Assembly: GCA_028709135.1 (NCBI GenBank)
Contig: JAQVXN010000069.1
Location: 1 to 8,542 of the forward strand
Source of the DNA: Bacteroidaceae bacterium
GTDB taxonomy: Bacteria > Bacteroidota > Bacteroidia > Bacteroidales > Bacteroidaceae
DNA length: 8,542 nucleotides
Direction: 5' to 3'
The notes below the pieces were generated by a model, which was given only the letters and a program-made list of their open reading frames with translations, was not told the origin of the DNA and did no database searches. Positions 7,142-8,542 of this stretch are shown piece by piece. A program made the position numbers and the translations under genes. Numbering within the stretch: the first letter of the stretch is position 1; every line of letters starts with the position of its first letter.

Positions 7142-7177
7142 AAAAAACTCTCCAACAAACTTTTATTTGTTAGAGAG
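7142..7177 (-). terminator. Intrinsic terminator of the peptidase-lipoprotein operon
   Basis: Read on the minus strand, CTCTCTAACAAA, a 6-nt loop and TTTGTTGGAGAG form a 12-bp stem (one G-U pair) followed by six T residues. It lies 72 nt past the lipoprotein stop. Together with the ald terminator it separates two convergent units. Confidence 0.85.
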
Positions 7178-7249
7178 CTTTTGAATAAAATCTTTCTCGT
7201 CTACGCATTCATTTGCGTTCCTTTCTGTTATAAAACAAAGCCTTCATCT

Positions 7250-7633
7250 TTACCAAACTTGTACGGTATCCATATCCACGTGATACTGTGCATCGGGAAC
7301 ATTTTGGCTTTCTTCATAGGGTAAATTCGAATTGACGATTCCGCCCTTGCCAATGCCAGACGTTCCACTATTGGTGCGAATAATGCCATTACAAACTGCA
7401 ATATCCCAATCCATACGATTTTTCCAAGACTTCTCGGCTGCAGAATCTCCCAAAGCACAGGTTCCTACAACTTTACCAGAAGACATGGAGATATAAGTCC
7501 ACTGATCTTGTTTAGTTTGGAGATTAATGCTACGATTCTGGGCATCAGATGCCGATCTGGAAGCATCGTCACTTGAGCAACCTGAGAACAAAATGACGAT
7601 CAACGATAATAAAACTACTATTTTTTTATACAT
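7250..7633 (-). CDS. HmuY-like haem-binding lipoprotein, C-terminally truncated
   Basis: A 127-residue lipoprotein. Residues 1-18 are a hydrophobic signal and LFSGC provides the lipobox with Cys19. The following SSDDAS resembles the acidic export signal of surface lipoproteins in Bacteroidota, so the mature protein is probably displayed on the outer membrane. Residues about 40-125 match the first half of the HmuY domain: WTYISMSSGKVVG, then WDIAVCNGIIRTNSGTSG and GKGGIV, then VPDAQYHVDMDTVQVW. P. gingivalis HmuY has the parallel WQYFSFSKGEVVN and WDMALHRYDVRLNCGESG. HmuY proteins capture haem and pass it to a TonB receptor. This copy stops with TAA just where the segments bearing the two haem-ligand histidines of P. 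gingivalis HmuY (His134, His166) should begin, and about 80-90 residues are missing. It starts 13 nt after the peptidase stop, so the genes share a transcript. Haem binding by this short form is doubtful. Confidence 0.8.
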   Translation of the reverse strand: MYKKIVVLLSLIVILFSGCSSDDASRSASDAQNRSINLQTKQDQWTYISMSSGKVVGTCALGDSAAEKSWKNRMDWDIAVCNGIIRTNSGTSGIGKGGIVNSNLPYEESQNVPDAQYHVDMDTVQVW

Positions 7634-7646
7634 AGGATTTTATTTT

Positions 7647-8542
7647 TTATTTGTTAAACATTGAATAATTCAACGACAGCTGTCCGGTCGTCTGATCGTA
7701 ATAAGTTAATTGCATTTTGGCATGACGTCCGATAGCTGTTCTAACTAAGAAGACATTGCTGGATCCTGCACGCGTTGCTGGTGCAAATCTACATGGAGAA
7801 GCCGTCAGTATAAAACGAGGACCAACAGGAACTGAGAAAATATTATCTCCACTTTGAATTTGCGCTGCTGCCGTTAAAGAACTTTCATACACGCGCGTAG
7901 TACTCGCGCGATAGTCAATTACTTCTACACTATTAATTGTACCGTTACCCGTGGCGTTTGTAGTAGAACGAACGATATTTAAGAAAAGTCGACGATAATC
8001 TTGTCCACTAGCAAGCGGATGATTCGAAAAATCTAAGGCAAATTCAAAACTTCCATCTTGGCCATTACCCTGCATGGGATAATCTCCCCCATTGTTGGTA
8101 AAAAAAGGAGAAGAATAGAATTGGTAAGGGGCCGTCGCCGTAGAATTATCAGAACCTCCGACATAAAATGAAAGATCCTTGCGAGAAGAATAATTCATAT
8201 TGATTTTAAAAACGAGTTCCGGTTTAAAATTAGTAACTTTGACACCTACCAGATTATCACTTATATAAGATTTCATAGACGACATACGGAAGAAATCGTA
8301 AGGAAGATAGAAACGGCCGTTGTCATGAGCGGCAGAACCCCACGTGTTCACTACAATGAAAGCACCATAATGTTTGTAACCGTTATTATCCGTGAATATG
8401 ACATTATCATCATATCCAGCAATAGTTAGGACATGTAGTCCATAAGAACCAAGAGAAGTCAACATGCAATGATAACCAGTAGAAGAAGGCCCTGTATAAT
8501 TGTTATTAAAAGTTCACCCTCCATTGCACACTGTAAAAGTTA
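7647..8542 (-). pseudogene. Papain-like (C1) peptidase C-terminal part with in-frame TGA and a HmuY-like tail (5' end outside window)
   Basis: The reverse-strand frame is open except for one TGA at 8514-8516. Upstream of it the frame reads TFTVCNGG, and after it TFNNNYTGPSSTGYHC leads without a shift into the protease. The catalytic His is in GLHVLTIAGYDD and the catalytic Asn in FIVVNTWGS (residues 11 and 40 counted from the ATG at 8465), with GRFYLPYDFF after them. The catalytic Cys lies outside the window. A beta-rich domain follows (VFKINMNYSSRKDLSFYV ... FALDFSNHPL ... VEVIDYRAS). The lost codon was probably Trp (TGG) or Arg (CGA). The last 36 residues (NVFLVRTAIGRHAKMQLTYY, then DQTTGQLSLNYSMFNK) resemble the C-terminal end of HmuY (VFFVRGADGNIAKVQFTDY in P. 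gingivalis) rather than a peptidase. Bacterial C1 enzymes of this type are normally exported. It is the first gene of an operon with the truncated HmuY lipoprotein. A restart at 8465 would lack the Cys and be inactive. Confidence 0.82.

Noticed and set aside
7228..7458. A 76-codon minus-strand frame overlapping the lipoprotein, as a possible frameshifted continuation of HmuY
   Set aside because: Its translation shows no HmuY-like second half, so a simple frameshift does not restore the missing domain.

Overview
This window most likely comes from a Bacteroidota (Bacteroidales) chromosome, possibly Porphyromonas-like. Four things suggest this: a SusC/TonB-receptor-like outer-membrane protein, a HmuY-type lipoprotein with an SDD-rich surface-export tail, several TAnnTTTG (-7 type) promoter boxes, and weak Shine-Dalgarno usage. 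No rRNA, tRNA, CRISPR array or intact insertion sequence was seen.

Layout. (1) Positions 1-864, minus strand: the first 288 codons of a TonB-receptor-like outer-membrane protein that runs off the left edge. (2) Positions 865 to about 2830: almost 2 kb without a convincing gene, AT-rich and dense in small repeats. These include a five-unit 21-bp degenerate array, a 13-bp inverted repeat nested in direct repeats, a cluster of TGTTGAATTCAACA-like palindromes and a hairpin covering a GGAGGAGGTG sequence. (3) Positions 2831-5670: a glycosylation module. A family-2 (polyprenyl-phosphate-sugar synthase-like) glycosyltransferase on the minus strand is divergent from a two-gene plus-strand operon. That operon encodes a 183-residue single-pass membrane protein and a 455-residue polytopic GT-C-like transferase. 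The first enzyme could load a sugar on a lipid carrier inside the cell and the GT-C protein could use it on the periplasmic side.

(4) Positions 5904-7010, plus strand: alanine dehydrogenase, complete from start to natural stop and with all catalytic residues, but interrupted by one in-frame TAG at codon 89. It has its own -7 box overlapped by a 17-bp palindrome and ends in a strong intrinsic terminator. (5) Positions 7142-8542, minus strand, convergent with ald: a papain-like (C1) peptidase, cut by the window edge and carrying an in-frame TGA, followed 13 nt later by a short HmuY-like haem-binding lipoprotein and a strong terminator.

The most unusual point is in region 5. The lipoprotein has only the N-terminal half of a HmuY domain. 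The last 36 or so residues of the upstream peptidase reading frame look like the C-terminal end of HmuY. The halves of one haemophore fold therefore lie in swapped order across two adjacent genes. Together with the two premature stops, this suggests recombination and gene decay at a protease-haemophore locus, although a genuine two-protein arrangement is not excluded.
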